Assembly: GCA_023435025.1 (NCBI GenBank) | Contig: JAEYSE010000092.1 | Span: 1-13,521 of the forward strand | Direction: 5' to 3' | From: Bacillota bacterium | Lineage (GTDB): Bacteria > Bacillota > Clostridia > Christensenellales > CAG-138 | DNA: 13,521 nt | Shown: positions 1-6,793 of the stretch, piece after piece | Position numbering within the stretch: the first letter of the stretch is position 1 | Layout of the letters: every line of letters starts with the position of its first letter | Position numbers and translations under genes: made by a program | Notes under the pieces: generated by a model | Told to the model about the DNA's origin: nothing | The model's database searches: none | The model's input: the letters and a program-made list of their open reading frames with translations, nothing else

Positions 1-313
1 CACTAAACAGCCCTAATAGCCCTTCATACAGATGCAACGCCGTCCCCAAGCTGAAATAGTAAAGCGCGAAAGCAACGAATGGGCACAAAAAGTACCAAGC
101 ACGAATGCCATATATATAGACCAGGAGCTTTTTATTTGGCCTCTCCTCTGAAGGCGCTACTTCAATTATTCTCGACATCCCTTCCGCTGCTTTTTTGCAA
201 TCCGCACAGTCGTTGATATGCTCGTTGATAAAACGATTGGTTTTATCTGTGGTCAGCCCCTCCAAGTAGCTTGGAAGCAAATCCTGTATGATGTCGCAAT
301 CTTCTTTACTCAT
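1..313 (-). CDS. Anti-sigma factor with zinc-finger (zf-HC2) domain, C-terminus outside the window
   Basis: Reading leftward from the ATG at 313, an open frame of about 104 codons runs off the left edge, so only the N-terminal part is visible. It has a Cys at residue 6, then H32, C36 and C39 in an H-x3-C-x2-C arrangement, which is the signature of zf-HC2 anti-sigma factors (ZAS fold). The stretch DLLPSYLEGL before it is also typical of the family. From about residue 68 the sequence is hydrophobic and aromatic (WYFLCPFVAFALYYF), as expected of a membrane segment. Its ATG overlaps the stop of the sigma gene (ATGA), so the two are translationally coupled. Inference: it holds the upstream sigma factor at the membrane until a signal arrives. 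The signal cannot be deduced because the sensor part is missing. Confidence 0.85.
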   Translation of the reverse strand, partial: MSKEDCDIIQDLLPSYLEGLTTDKTNRFINEHINDCADCKKAAEGMSRIIEVAPSEERPNKKLLVYIYGIRAWYFLCPFVAFALYYFSLGTALHLYEGLLGLFS

Positions 314-813
314 TTATCAAGTTCCTCCAACTTCCCGATGATTTCGCTTTTTGCCCGCAGAAAGGTAACTCTGCACCATGTATCGCTTTTGCCAAGGATC
401 TCTCCTATTTCAACAAAGGACTTTTCTCCTATCAGCCTGAGCGCAAGCAGGCTTCTCTTAGGTTCGGCACAACACTTCATGTATTTCATAATCACGTCTA
501 CTGCTTCTTTATTGCATACGGTCTCATCAATGCTGATGTACTGGTTAAAGTCCCTCATGTTGTCAAGAGGAACATCTCCCCCCTTCTTTTTCGAATAGCT
601 AATACTTTCATTCCTTGCTATTGTAAACAGCCATGTCCGTATGCTGCTATACCCCCGAAAATCTGCAATTCCCCGCATTGCCTTTATAAACGTATTTTGA
701 ACGATATCCTCTACATCGGAAGAAGCATACTGAATAAGTGAAATGTATCGATAGACATCCGCATAATATTGCCGATACAGAAGCTCTACGTCTTTGTGAA
801 GATAACGTTTCAT
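310..813 (-). CDS. ECF-type RNA polymerase sigma factor (sigma-70 family)
   Basis: A 167-residue protein of normal length for an extracytoplasmic-function sigma factor. Region 2 covers about residues 9-75: LLYRQYYADVYRYISLI, then a DVEDIVQNTFIKA core-binding/-10-recognition helix and an IRTWLFTIARN segment. Region 4 covers about 105-160 and holds the -35-recognition helix-turn-helix (LALRLIGEKSFVEIGEILG, then VTFLRAKSEI). There is no region 1.1 or 3, as usual for ECF factors. AAAAGGAC lies about 10 nt upstream of the ATG. The overlapping downstream gene is a zf-HC2 anti-sigma factor, the standard partner. An ECF-like promoter at 894-923 suggests self-activation. The regulon and inducing signal are unknown. 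Confidence 0.93.
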   Translation of the reverse strand: MKRYLHKDVELLYRQYYADVYRYISLIQYASSDVEDIVQNTFIKAMRGIADFRGYSSIRTWLFTIARNESISYSKKKGGDVPLDNMRDFNQYISIDETVCNKEAVDVIMKYMKCCAEPKRSLLALRLIGEKSFVEIGEILGKSDTWCRVTFLRAKSEIIGKLEELDK

Positions 814-893
814 GATTTTCAGTCCTTTTCATACACCCTACTATACTGGATATAAAACCGCGAGGACTTACCCGTTTGGTGTGGGCTCTTATA

Positions 894-923
894 TTAGACA
901 TGAAGAAAGACAATTTCGTTACA
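894..923 (-). promoter_or_regulatory. Candidate ECF-type promoter of the sigma/anti-sigma operon
   Basis: On the minus strand TGTAAC (918-923), a 17-nt spacer and TGTCTAA (894-900) stand about 80 nt upstream of the sigma gene. An 'AAC' -35 core and a 'GTC' -10 core are typical of promoters read by ECF sigma factors, and self-transcription is common in this group. No good sigma-A promoter is evident in the same gap. The match is short, so this is tentative. Confidence 0.4.
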
Positions 924-968
924 TGGCAATTCAATATTATTGGTGTGGCGTCCCAAAGCGGGCAACTA

Positions 969-1006
969 AATAAAACGGAACTGCCCTTGGGCAGCTCCGT
1001 TTTATT
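969..1006 (-). terminator. Rho-independent terminator of malQ (near-symmetric)
   Basis: The arms 969-986 and 989-1006 pair almost perfectly: CTGCCC/GGGCAG at the tip, one A/C mismatch, then an 11-bp AATAAAACGGA helix, with a 2-nt tip. Read on the minus strand the 3' arm ends in TTTTATT and follows malQ directly; the TAA of malQ lies in the first bases of the stem. The arms are A-rich on one side and T-rich on the other, so it could also stop transcription in the opposite direction. Confidence 0.9.
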
Positions 1007-2477
1007 ATCTTCCGTACATCTTTGTCATGTGCCGGATTTTTTTCGCCAGTTCATCGCTTGCCATGTTGGGCAGCATCCTCCAGCACCAGTTGCAGCCGGT
1101 GGTGCTGGGCGTGTTCATGCGCGCCTCTGTCCCCATGCCCAAATAATCCTGCATCTGTGCGATGAATAGTTCCGCCACAGACGACATGCCGCCGCGGATA
1201 AAGCCCCAGTTCAAGCCTTCGTCCTGGTTGAGGCCAAGATATTCCGCAGCATAGCCAACCGCTTCCGGCTCGCCGTTTTTGAGCCAGCCCATGACGGTAT
1301 CGTTGTCGTGCGTGCCGGTGTAACAGACGCAGGCAACAGGATAGGTATGGGGCTGGTAACAATCCTCGCACAGCGCGTCAAACGCAAACTGCAGCACGCG
1401 CATGCCGGGATAGCTCGCGTACTCCATCAGGTCATAGACGTCCTGCGTCAGTATGCCAAGGTCCTCTGCGATAACGGGCAGCGCGGGGAAATTGAGCTTG
1501 AGCGCGTCGATAAAGGGGCGGCCGGGGCCTTTGCGCCATACGCCGTGGCGTGCGGTCTTTTCCCCGCAGGGTACGGTCCAGTAGCTGGCGAACCCCCGGA
1601 AATGATCAATGCGCAGCATATCGAACAGCATCGCGCTCGCGGCGACGCGCCGCATCCACCACGCGAAGCCGTCGCGCTCCATATAGGCCCAATCGTAGAG
1701 CGGGTTGCCCCAAAGCTGCCCGTCCTCCGAAAAATAATCCGGCGGCACGCCTGCCACATGAGTGGGCCTGCGCTCCTCGTCCAGCAAAAACAGCTCGGGG
1801 TTGGCCCATACGTCCGCAGAATCGAGCGCGACATATATGGGAATATCGCCGATCAACAGAATATCCAGCTTTTCGCAATGCGCTTTAAACGCCTTCCACT
1901 GCCGGAAGAACAAGAGCTGCAAATAGGAATAAAAGCGGATTTCCTCCCGCAAAAGTCCGCGGTAATGATGAAGCGCCTCTTCTTTTCGCATACGGACGTC
2001 ATCGGGCCATTCGGTCCAGGAACGCATGGAAAACTGTGACTTGAGCGCCATAAATAGCGCGTAATCCAGCAGCCAGAATGCGTGCTCCGCCTCAAATTCC
2101 AAAAGCGCTTCATGATCGCGCTCATAGCCGCGCTCATAGGCTTTTTTCAGCAGCGGCAGGCGCGCTTCGTAGACGGCATAGTAATCGACCTGCTTAAGAT
2201 CGTCCCCCCAGAACTGCGCTTCGACCTCCTCCTGTGTAAGCAGCCCGTCCTCTATAAGCAGCGTAAGATCGATAAAATACGGGTTGCCGGCGAACGCGGA
2301 AAAAGACTGGTAGGGCGAATCCCCGTAGCTGGTAGGGCCGGTGGGGAGCATTTGCCAGTACCGCTGCCCCGCCCTGTGTAAGAATTCCGCAAAGCGGTAT
2401 GCCTCCTCCCCCAATGTACCGATGCCATAGGGCGAAGGGAGCGAAGTGATATGCAATAAAATGCCGCTAGAGCGCAT
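1005..2477 (-). CDS. malQ: 4-alpha-glucanotransferase (amylomaltase, GH77)
   Basis: Cytoplasmic disproportionating enzyme that moves alpha-1,4-glucan segments between maltooligosaccharides or glycogen fragments. With the start at 2477 it has 490 residues, normal for bacterial GH77. The N-terminus MRSSGILLHITSLPSPYGIG is a family hallmark. The catalytic residues sit where expected: nucleophile D291 in LRIDHFRG, acid/base E338 in IAEDLG, and third carboxylate D391 in TGTHDNDT. An upstream in-frame ATG would add 15 residues unlike the family, whereas 2477 has GGAGG 5 nt upstream. No sugar transporter or other glycogen gene is adjacent. Transcription probably starts at the consensus promoter at 2743-2771, giving an unusually long structured leader. 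Confidence 0.96.
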   Translation of the reverse strand: MRSSGILLHITSLPSPYGIGTLGEEAYRFAEFLHRAGQRYWQMLPTGPTSYGDSPYQSFSAFAGNPYFIDLTLLIEDGLLTQEEVEAQFWGDDLKQVDYYAVYEARLPLLKKAYERGYERDHEALLEFEAEHAFWLLDYALFMALKSQFSMRSWTEWPDDVRMRKEEALHHYRGLLREEIRFYSYLQLLFFRQWKAFKAHCEKLDILLIGDIPIYVALDSADVWANPELFLLDEERRPTHVAGVPPDYFSEDGQLWGNPLYDWAYMERDGFAWWMRRVAASAMLFDMLRIDHFRGFASYWTVPCGEKTARHGVWRKGPGRPFIDALKLNFPALPVIAEDLGILTQDVYDLMEYASYPGMRVLQFAFDALCEDCYQPHTYPVACVCYTGTHDNDTVMGWLKNGEPEAVGYAAEYLGLNQDEGLNWGFIRGGMSSVAELFIAQMQDYLGMGTEARMNTPSTTGCNWCWRMLPNMASDELAKKIRHMTKMYGR

Positions 2478-2539
2478 AGTAGCCTCCATCATCGTATGAT
2501 TGGGTAAAAATAGCACATCCATGCGGCCATGTAAACCCC

Positions 2540-2737
2540 CAAAACGGTTGCGCCGCCCGGCTTAAGATGCGGGCGGCGCAGGGCAACGTTCTACGGGCAT
2601 TCAGACCATGCCATGCAAAGGGTTGCGCCTTAAACATGGCAGCAGCCAGGTCTACAACATCTTTGGGCCGGGTCAACGGCCCGCTGCGCGCTGGCGCAGC
2701 AGCCGTAACAATTTCCAGACTTTCCCGGCACGATATA
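2540..2737 (-). ncRNA. Structured malQ leader or independent small RNA, unassigned
   Basis: This holds most of the 473-bp gap between malQ and mnmG. From the predicted start near 2736 the minus-strand RNA can fold into three units. Unit one is a rod of stacked helices: 2724-2729 with 2667-2672, 2702-2709 with 2672-2680, and the tip 2694-2700 with 2683-2689 (GCUGCGC/GCGCAGC, 4-nt loop), with a 14-nt bulge on the 5' side. Unit two has AGACC/GGUCU (2649-2653 with 2603-2607) enclosing GCCAUG/CAUGGC (2635-2640 with 2610-2615). Unit three is a perfect 11-bp GC-rich hairpin (2549-2559 with 2570-2580, 10-nt loop), followed after about 4 nt by UUUUGGGGGUUU. I do not recognise the family. It may be a regulatory leader with a terminator-like hairpin, or a separate small RNA. 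No convincing gene was seen here. Confidence 0.5.
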
Positions 2738-2742
2738 CCAAC

Positions 2743-2771
2743 ATTATATTGACGCGTTATACTTCTGTCAA
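2743..2771 (-). promoter_or_regulatory. Perfect consensus sigma-A promoter facing malQ
   Basis: On the minus strand TTGACA (2766-2771), a 17-nt spacer and TATAAT (2743-2748) match the housekeeping consensus at all twelve positions. The expected transcript start is near 2736, about 260 nt upstream of the malQ ATG. Such strength is unusual for a metabolic gene and fits either a leader whose output is controlled after initiation or a strongly expressed small RNA. Confidence 0.88.
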
Positions 2772-2860
2772 TGTACGAATCGGGCCAAAAAATCCTCCAA
2801 TATGCACGGAAAACCGTACAAATCCGGCGGCAACGCCGCAACCGCCATACCCGATATTCC

Positions 2861-2889
2861 TTGTGAAACCGCCCTGTTTCTGCTATACT
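2861..2889 (+). promoter_or_regulatory. Sigma-A promoter of the mnmG-rsmG-noc operon
   Basis: TTGTGA (2861-2866), a 17-nt spacer and TATACT (2884-2889), with TG one base upstream of the -10 (extended -10). Transcription would start near 2896, about 55 nt before the mnmG ATG. It points away from the malQ promoter; the -35 elements are about 90 bp apart. Confidence 0.75.
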
Positions 2890-2950
2890 CTTTTCTGTGC
2901 ATTTTTCTTGCGCATACTGAAAAAGGACCTGTAAAGGAGGTGGAGGGCAC

Positions 2951-4828
2951 ATGAATTTTGAAGCGGGCACATACGACGCCGTGGTAATCGGCGGCGGGCA
3001 TGCGGGCTGCGAGGCCGCGCTTGCACTTTCGCGCATGGGCCGCTCCACGCTGCTGCTTACACTGAATTTGGACAGCATCGGCCTGATGCCCTGCAACCCC
3101 GCCATAGGCGGAACAAGCAAAGGGCACCTGGTGCGCGAACTCGACGCGATGGGCGGCGAAATGGGCCTTGCCGCCGACGATACGCTGATACAGATCCGCA
3201 TGCTCAACCTGGGTAAGGGGCCTGCGGTGCATTCCCTGCGCGCGCAGATGGACAAGCGCCGCTACCACGAGCGCATGAAGCGCACGCTCGAAGAAGCGGA
3301 ACGCCTCACGCTGATGCAGGGCGAATGTAGCGAGATTTTAACCGAAAACGGAAGCATCACGGGCGTGCTCACAGCCGGGGGCGCGAAAATACGCTGCCGG
3401 GCTGTAGTTGTCTGCACGGGGGTCTATTTAAAGAGCCGCATACTCATCGGCGAATGGCAGCAGGAAAGCGGCCCCGCCGGGTTGATGCGCGCAACCGGTC
3501 TTTCCGGGGCTCTGACCTCGCTCGGCTTTGCGCTGCGCCGCTTTAAGACGGGAACGCCCGCGCGTTTAAACGGCAGGAGCCTCGATTACCATAAGATGCA
3601 GATCCAGGAGGGCGACGTGCCCATGCCCGCGTTTTCATTTTTGACGCCGCCGCGGGATTTCCCCCAGACGCCCTGCTATTTGACATACACCAATCAGGCG
3701 ACGCACGACGTGATTAAAAGCAACCTGCACCGCTCGCCCATGTATGCGGGTGAAATCAAGGGAACGGGCGCACGGTATTGCCCCTCTATAGAAGATAAGG
3801 TCGTCCGCTTCGCGGACAAGGAGCGCCACCAGATATTTGTTGAGCCGGAAGGCCGCGCGACAAACGAAATATACGTACAGGGCATGAGCACTTCTCTGCC
3901 CGCCGACGTGCAGCTAATGATGCTGCGCACAATAGAGGGCCTTGAAAACTGCGAAATGACGCGGCCGGGCTACGCCATAGAATACGACTGCATTGACCCG
4001 ACCGCGCTTAACGCGTGCCTTGGTTCCAAGGAAATCCCCGGCCTGTACTTTGCCGGGCAGATCAACGGCACATCCGGCTATGAGGAAGCGGCGGCCCAAG
4101 GGCTGTACGCCGCCATCAACGCCGGGCTATATTTGAACAACGACGCGCCGCTCCTGTTGACCAGGGCGGATGCGTACATCGGCGTGCTGGCCGACGATCT
4201 CACCACAAAGGGCGTGGACGAGCCCTACCGCATGATGACCTCCCGCGCGGAATACCGCCTGCTGTTAAGGCAGGACAACGCCGATTTACGGCTGACCGAG
4301 CTTGTAAGAAGTACGGGACTCATCAGCGAAGCGCGGTATGACGCTTTAATGAAAAAGAAGGAAGGCATATATAAAGCCATGGAGGCGCTAAAGCGCGTCG
4401 CTCCGCCGGATGAACGCATCAACGCCTATTTGCAGGAAAAGGGCGAACCATCCATAAAGACAGGCGTGCCCCTTTTTGACCTGTTGAAGCGCCGGGATGT
4501 GCGGTATACAGAGCTTATGGCGCTTTATGATACGCTGCCCTCATTAGCACCCGACGTATTGGAGCAGGTGGAGCTTTCCGCCCGGTATGACGGGTATATC
4601 GACAAACAGCAGGCACAGGTTGAGCGTATGCGTTCCCTTGAGGACGCAACGCTTCCGGAGGACGCGGATTACCTTTCGATATCCGGACTTCGCATTGAAG
4701 CGCGGCAGAAGCTAAACAAACGGCGCCCGCAAAACATCGGCCAGGCCGCCCGCATCCCCGGGGTTTCGCCCGCGGATATCGCGGTGCTCTTGGTATGGAA
4801 AAAGGCACAGGGAGCAAGCGCATGCTGA
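2951..4828 (+). CDS. mnmG: tRNA uridine-5-carboxymethylaminomethyl(34) synthesis enzyme MnmG (GidA)
   Basis: FAD-dependent subunit that, with the GTPase MnmE, adds carboxymethylaminomethyl (or aminomethyl) groups to U34 of certain tRNAs, in the cytoplasm. It has 625 residues, normal for the family. The FAD-binding Rossmann motif VVIGGGHAGCEAA is at about 11-23. Two family signatures are intact: YCPSIEDKVVRF around 276-287 and AGQINGTSGYEEAAAQG near 373-389. The conserved cysteines are at C48 (in PCNPAIGGTSKGH) and C277. The C-terminal MnmE/tRNA-binding domain ends in IPGVSPADIAVLLVWKK. The ATG follows AAAGGAGG by 10 nt. It overlaps rsmG by 7 nt. MnmE is often the upstream neighbour in Firmicutes but is absent here; malQ is divergent instead. 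Confidence 0.98.
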   Translation: MNFEAGTYDAVVIGGGHAGCEAALALSRMGRSTLLLTLNLDSIGLMPCNPAIGGTSKGHLVRELDAMGGEMGLAADDTLIQIRMLNLGKGPAVHSLRAQMDKRRYHERMKRTLEEAERLTLMQGECSEILTENGSITGVLTAGGAKIRCRAVVVCTGVYLKSRILIGEWQQESGPAGLMRATGLSGALTSLGFALRRFKTGTPARLNGRSLDYHKMQIQEGDVPMPAFSFLTPPRDFPQTPCYLTYTNQATHDVIKSNLHRSPMYAGEIKGTGARYCPSIEDKVVRFADKERHQIFVEPEGRATNEIYVQGMSTSLPADVQLMMLRTIEGLENCEMTRPGYAIEYDCIDPTALNACLGSKEIPGLYFAGQINGTSGYEEAAAQGLYAAINAGLYLNNDAPLLLTRADAYIGVLADDLTTKGVDEPYRMMTSRAEYRLLLRQDNADLRLTELVRSTGLISEARYDALMKKKEGIYKAMEALKRVAPPDERINAYLQEKGEPSIKTGVPLFDLLKRRDVRYTELMALYDTLPSLAPDVLEQVELSARYDGYIDKQQAQVERMRSLEDATLPEDADYLSISGLRIEARQKLNKRRPQNIGQAARIPGVSPADIAVLLVWKKAQGASAC

Positions 4829-5502
4829 TGCTTTTAAAAGAAAAGCTGCCGGAATTGACAGACGCGCAGCGCGAACAGCTTGCACAGTATTTTGATTTGC
4901 TTGTCAAGGGCAACGAGACGATGAACCTCACCGCCATCGTAAGCCCGGAGGATGCGGCAGACAAGCACTTTGTGGACTCGCTCCTTGCCCTTCCCTACCT
5001 GCCACAAAACGCCCGCTGCATCGACGTGGGCACGGGCGCAGGCTTTCCCGGCATTCCGCTTTTGATCGCCAGACCGGACTTAGAGATGACGCTTCTTGAC
5101 AGCCTCAACAAGCGCGTCCGGTTTTTAGAGGATACGCTTCATGCGCTTCACCTTCATGCGCAATGTGTGCATGCCCGCGCGGAGGACGCTGCCAAAAACG
5201 CGTCCCACCGCGAAGCCTACGATATCGCGCTTTCCCGCGCGGTGGCGCCACTGCCCGTGCTTTTAGAGCTGACCGCCCCGTTTTTGAAAGTCGGCGGCGT
5301 TTCCATCTGCTACAAGGGCAAAAGCGCGGAGGAAGAAATTGAGTCCGCCAGAAACGCAGCAAAACTCCTCCACTTCTCGCTCAGCGCCGTTCCCTTTTCC
5401 ATGCCTTATGGCGAGCGCGCGCTGATATTTGCCAAAAAGACAGCGCCCACGCCTAAGGCTTATCCGCGGAAGGCAGGAGAGGCCGCAAGAAAACCGCTAT
5501 AG
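4822..5502 (+). CDS. rsmG: 16S rRNA (guanine(527)-N7)-methyltransferase RsmG (GidB)
   Basis: SAM-dependent methyltransferase that makes m7G527 in 16S rRNA. The 226-residue protein contains the NLT motif (35-37, NETMNLTAI), the SAM-binding loop DVGTGAGFPGIPL (68-80), LLDSLNKRVRFLED (91-104) and the SRAVAPL segment (138-144). It ends in the usual proline/lysine-rich tail (YPRKAG...RKPL). Three ATGs are possible at 4795, 4822 and 4828. The one at 4822 has GGGAG 7 nt upstream and places the start just before the mnmG stop, giving coupled translation. The 4795 start would overlap mnmG by 34 nt. Loss of this enzyme gives low-level streptomycin resistance in other bacteria. Confidence 0.96.
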   Translation: MLMLLKEKLPELTDAQREQLAQYFDLLVKGNETMNLTAIVSPEDAADKHFVDSLLALPYLPQNARCIDVGTGAGFPGIPLLIARPDLEMTLLDSLNKRVRFLEDTLHALHLHAQCVHARAEDAAKNASHREAYDIALSRAVAPLPVLLELTAPFLKVGGVSICYKGKSAEEEIESARNAAKLLHFSLSAVPFSMPYGERALIFAKKTAPTPKAYPRKAGEAARKPL

Positions 5503-5665
5503 GGAACAAAACCGTCAAAAACAGCACATCCAAAAACATGGAGCTATCCTGCCCGCTGTCTCCCTTCATGCGAATACGCGCGAATAGAGGAGAAAACGCA
5601 CTTTGTTTGTAAGCGGGGGAGGAAATCAATACGCCGCACCGAAAGAAGCATCAGGAGGGAGCAGT

Positions 5666-6556
5666 ATGGCCGTTTTCGATTTTTTGAAGGACAAGCGCAG
5701 CGAGGACGCCGGGCAAAAAGGACAGGCGGTTTCCGTAGCGTTGCCGGGTGCGGATGGTAAAAAGCTGATGCGCCTGCCCATTGAGGAAATACGACCCAAC
5801 CCCAACCAGCCCCGCAAAACATTCGACGACGAGTCGCTTACAGAGCTTGCGGACTCCATCAAGCAGGTGGGCCTGATCCAGCCGTTGGTGGTGCGCAAGA
5901 CTGTGACCGGATACGAACTGGTAGCGGGAGAACGCCGCCTTAGGGCCTGCAAGCTGCTGGGCATGAAAGAAGTGCCTTGCATTGTGGAGGACGCTATGGT
6001 GGAACAGGAAAGCGCCATGGTGGCGCTCATTGAAAACCTCCAGCGCGAAAACCTGCATTACCTGGAAGAGGCGGAGTGCTATGCACAGCTCATCGCCACC
6101 TACGAGCTGACGCAGGAGGAGCTTGCGCTGCGCCTGGGCAAGAGCCAGTCCGCCGTGGCCAACAAGCTGCGGGTTTTACGGCTATCCCCCGAAATAAAGG
6201 ACGCCATGACCGAAGCGCGCATGACCGAGCGGCACGCGCGCGCGCTACTGCGGCTAAAGGACGACAGCGCACAGATGCAGGTAATTGAAAAGGTCAAGGC
6301 AAAGGCGCTCTCGGTCAAGGACACCGAAAAGCTGGTGGAAAAGACGCTCAACCGCATGTTCGATGAAAAAAAGGACGGCGCTGCGCCCCGGCCAAAGATA
6401 CTTAGGTATATGCGTGATTACCGGCTGTTCTTGAATTCCATAAACGCCGCTGTGAAGCAATTATCTGACCTTGGCATGCATGTGGAAGTGGAGCAGACCG
6501 ACGCACCCGACGGTGTGGACGTGTTTATCCGCGTGCGGCGGAACGCGAAGGAGTAA
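5666..6556 (+). CDS. noc: ParB/Spo0J-family protein, most likely nucleoid occlusion protein Noc
   Basis: CTP-dependent DNA clamp of the ParB family, 296 residues. The ParB N-domain (about 34-125) has PNPNQPR (45-51), the CTP-binding GERR box (88-91) and ENLQREN (123-129). A helix-turn-helix follows at about 148-172 (TQEELALRLGKSQSAVANKL). The C-terminus (RDYRLFLNSINAAVKQL...VDVFIRVRR) resembles clostridial Noc rather than chromosomal ParB, and the position after rsmG is the usual one for noc. The N-terminus MAVFDFLKDKR could be the short amphipathic helix that anchors Noc to the membrane. The ATG has AGGAGG 7 nt upstream; an earlier in-frame TTG at 5603 is less likely. No ParA or parS site is visible, so a plain ParB role is less likely but not excluded. 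Confidence 0.87.
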   Translation: MAVFDFLKDKRSEDAGQKGQAVSVALPGADGKKLMRLPIEEIRPNPNQPRKTFDDESLTELADSIKQVGLIQPLVVRKTVTGYELVAGERRLRACKLLGMKEVPCIVEDAMVEQESAMVALIENLQRENLHYLEEAECYAQLIATYELTQEELALRLGKSQSAVANKLRVLRLSPEIKDAMTEARMTERHARALLRLKDDSAQMQVIEKVKAKALSVKDTEKLVEKTLNRMFDEKKDGAAPRPKILRYMRDYRLFLNSINAAVKQLSDLGMHVEVEQTDAPDGVDVFIRVRRNAKE

Positions 6557-6587
6557 AAACGTTGAGAGCGGCGCCCTCAAACTCCCA

Positions 6588-6650
6588 CTTAGGGCCGTAA
6601 CGACCCTAAGAATCCATCAAAGATTCAAAAGGGGCGTCATGCCCCTTTTT
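6588..6650 (+). terminator. Tandem hairpins and rho-independent terminator after noc
   Basis: The hairpin at 6588-6610 (CTTAGGG/CCCTAAG, 9-nt loop) is followed by a terminator at 6627-6650: AAAAGGGGC/GCCCCTTTT with a 5-nt GTCAT loop and a run of five T. A weaker hairpin (TTGAG/CTCAA) lies just upstream. The second element closes the mnmG-rsmG-noc operon and insulates the next gene. Confidence 0.85.
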
Positions 6651-6668
6651 CCTATAACTGAGAATATA

Positions 6669-6697
6669 TTGCGCTTTTATATAACAAAACGTATAAT
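6669..6697 (+). promoter_or_regulatory. Sigma-A promoter of the HEPN-like gene
   Basis: TTGCGC (6669-6674), a 17-nt spacer and TATAAT (6692-6697), lying just after the terminator of the previous operon. The start would be near 6704, giving a leader of about 90 nt. The gene therefore appears to be a single-gene transcription unit. Confidence 0.75.
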
Positions 6698-6793
6698 TGC
6701 ATACAAAGTTTCCCTTATTCCCTGTCGTCTTTTTAGCAATATCATACTGATAACCATTACGTAAAACCAACTCATTATCTGAGAGGCTGTAAA

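Noticed and set aside
1308..2039. Plus-strand open frame of 243 codons
   Set aside because: Antisense shadow of malQ, which has all catalytic motifs; the shadow shows none.
2640..2710. M-box magnesium riboswitch in the malQ leader
   Set aside because: Only short pieces such as GCUGCUGC are shared; the conserved 5' core and the order of elements do not match.
2467..3255. Long minus-strand open frame of 262 codons across the malQ-mnmG gap
   Set aside because: Most of it is antisense to mnmG; the product is Ser/Arg/Cys-rich with no family pattern, and its tail overlaps the well-supported malQ start. The last 56 codons could start from an ATG inside the malQ leader, but there is no ribosome site.
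5603..5665. Alternative TTG start for noc
   Set aside because: It adds 21 residues (Gly/Ser/Ala-rich) atypical of Noc; the ATG at 5666 has a strong AGGAGG site.
5503..5665. Promoter or parS/Noc-binding site between rsmG and noc
   Set aside because: No convincing -35/-10 pair, no TGTTTCACGTGAAACA-like or ATTTCCCGGGAAAT-like palindrome was found here or elsewhere in the window.
6471..6764. Plus-strand open frame of 97 codons over the end of noc
   Set aside because: Out of frame with noc, and it runs through the terminator hairpins and the promoter of the next gene.
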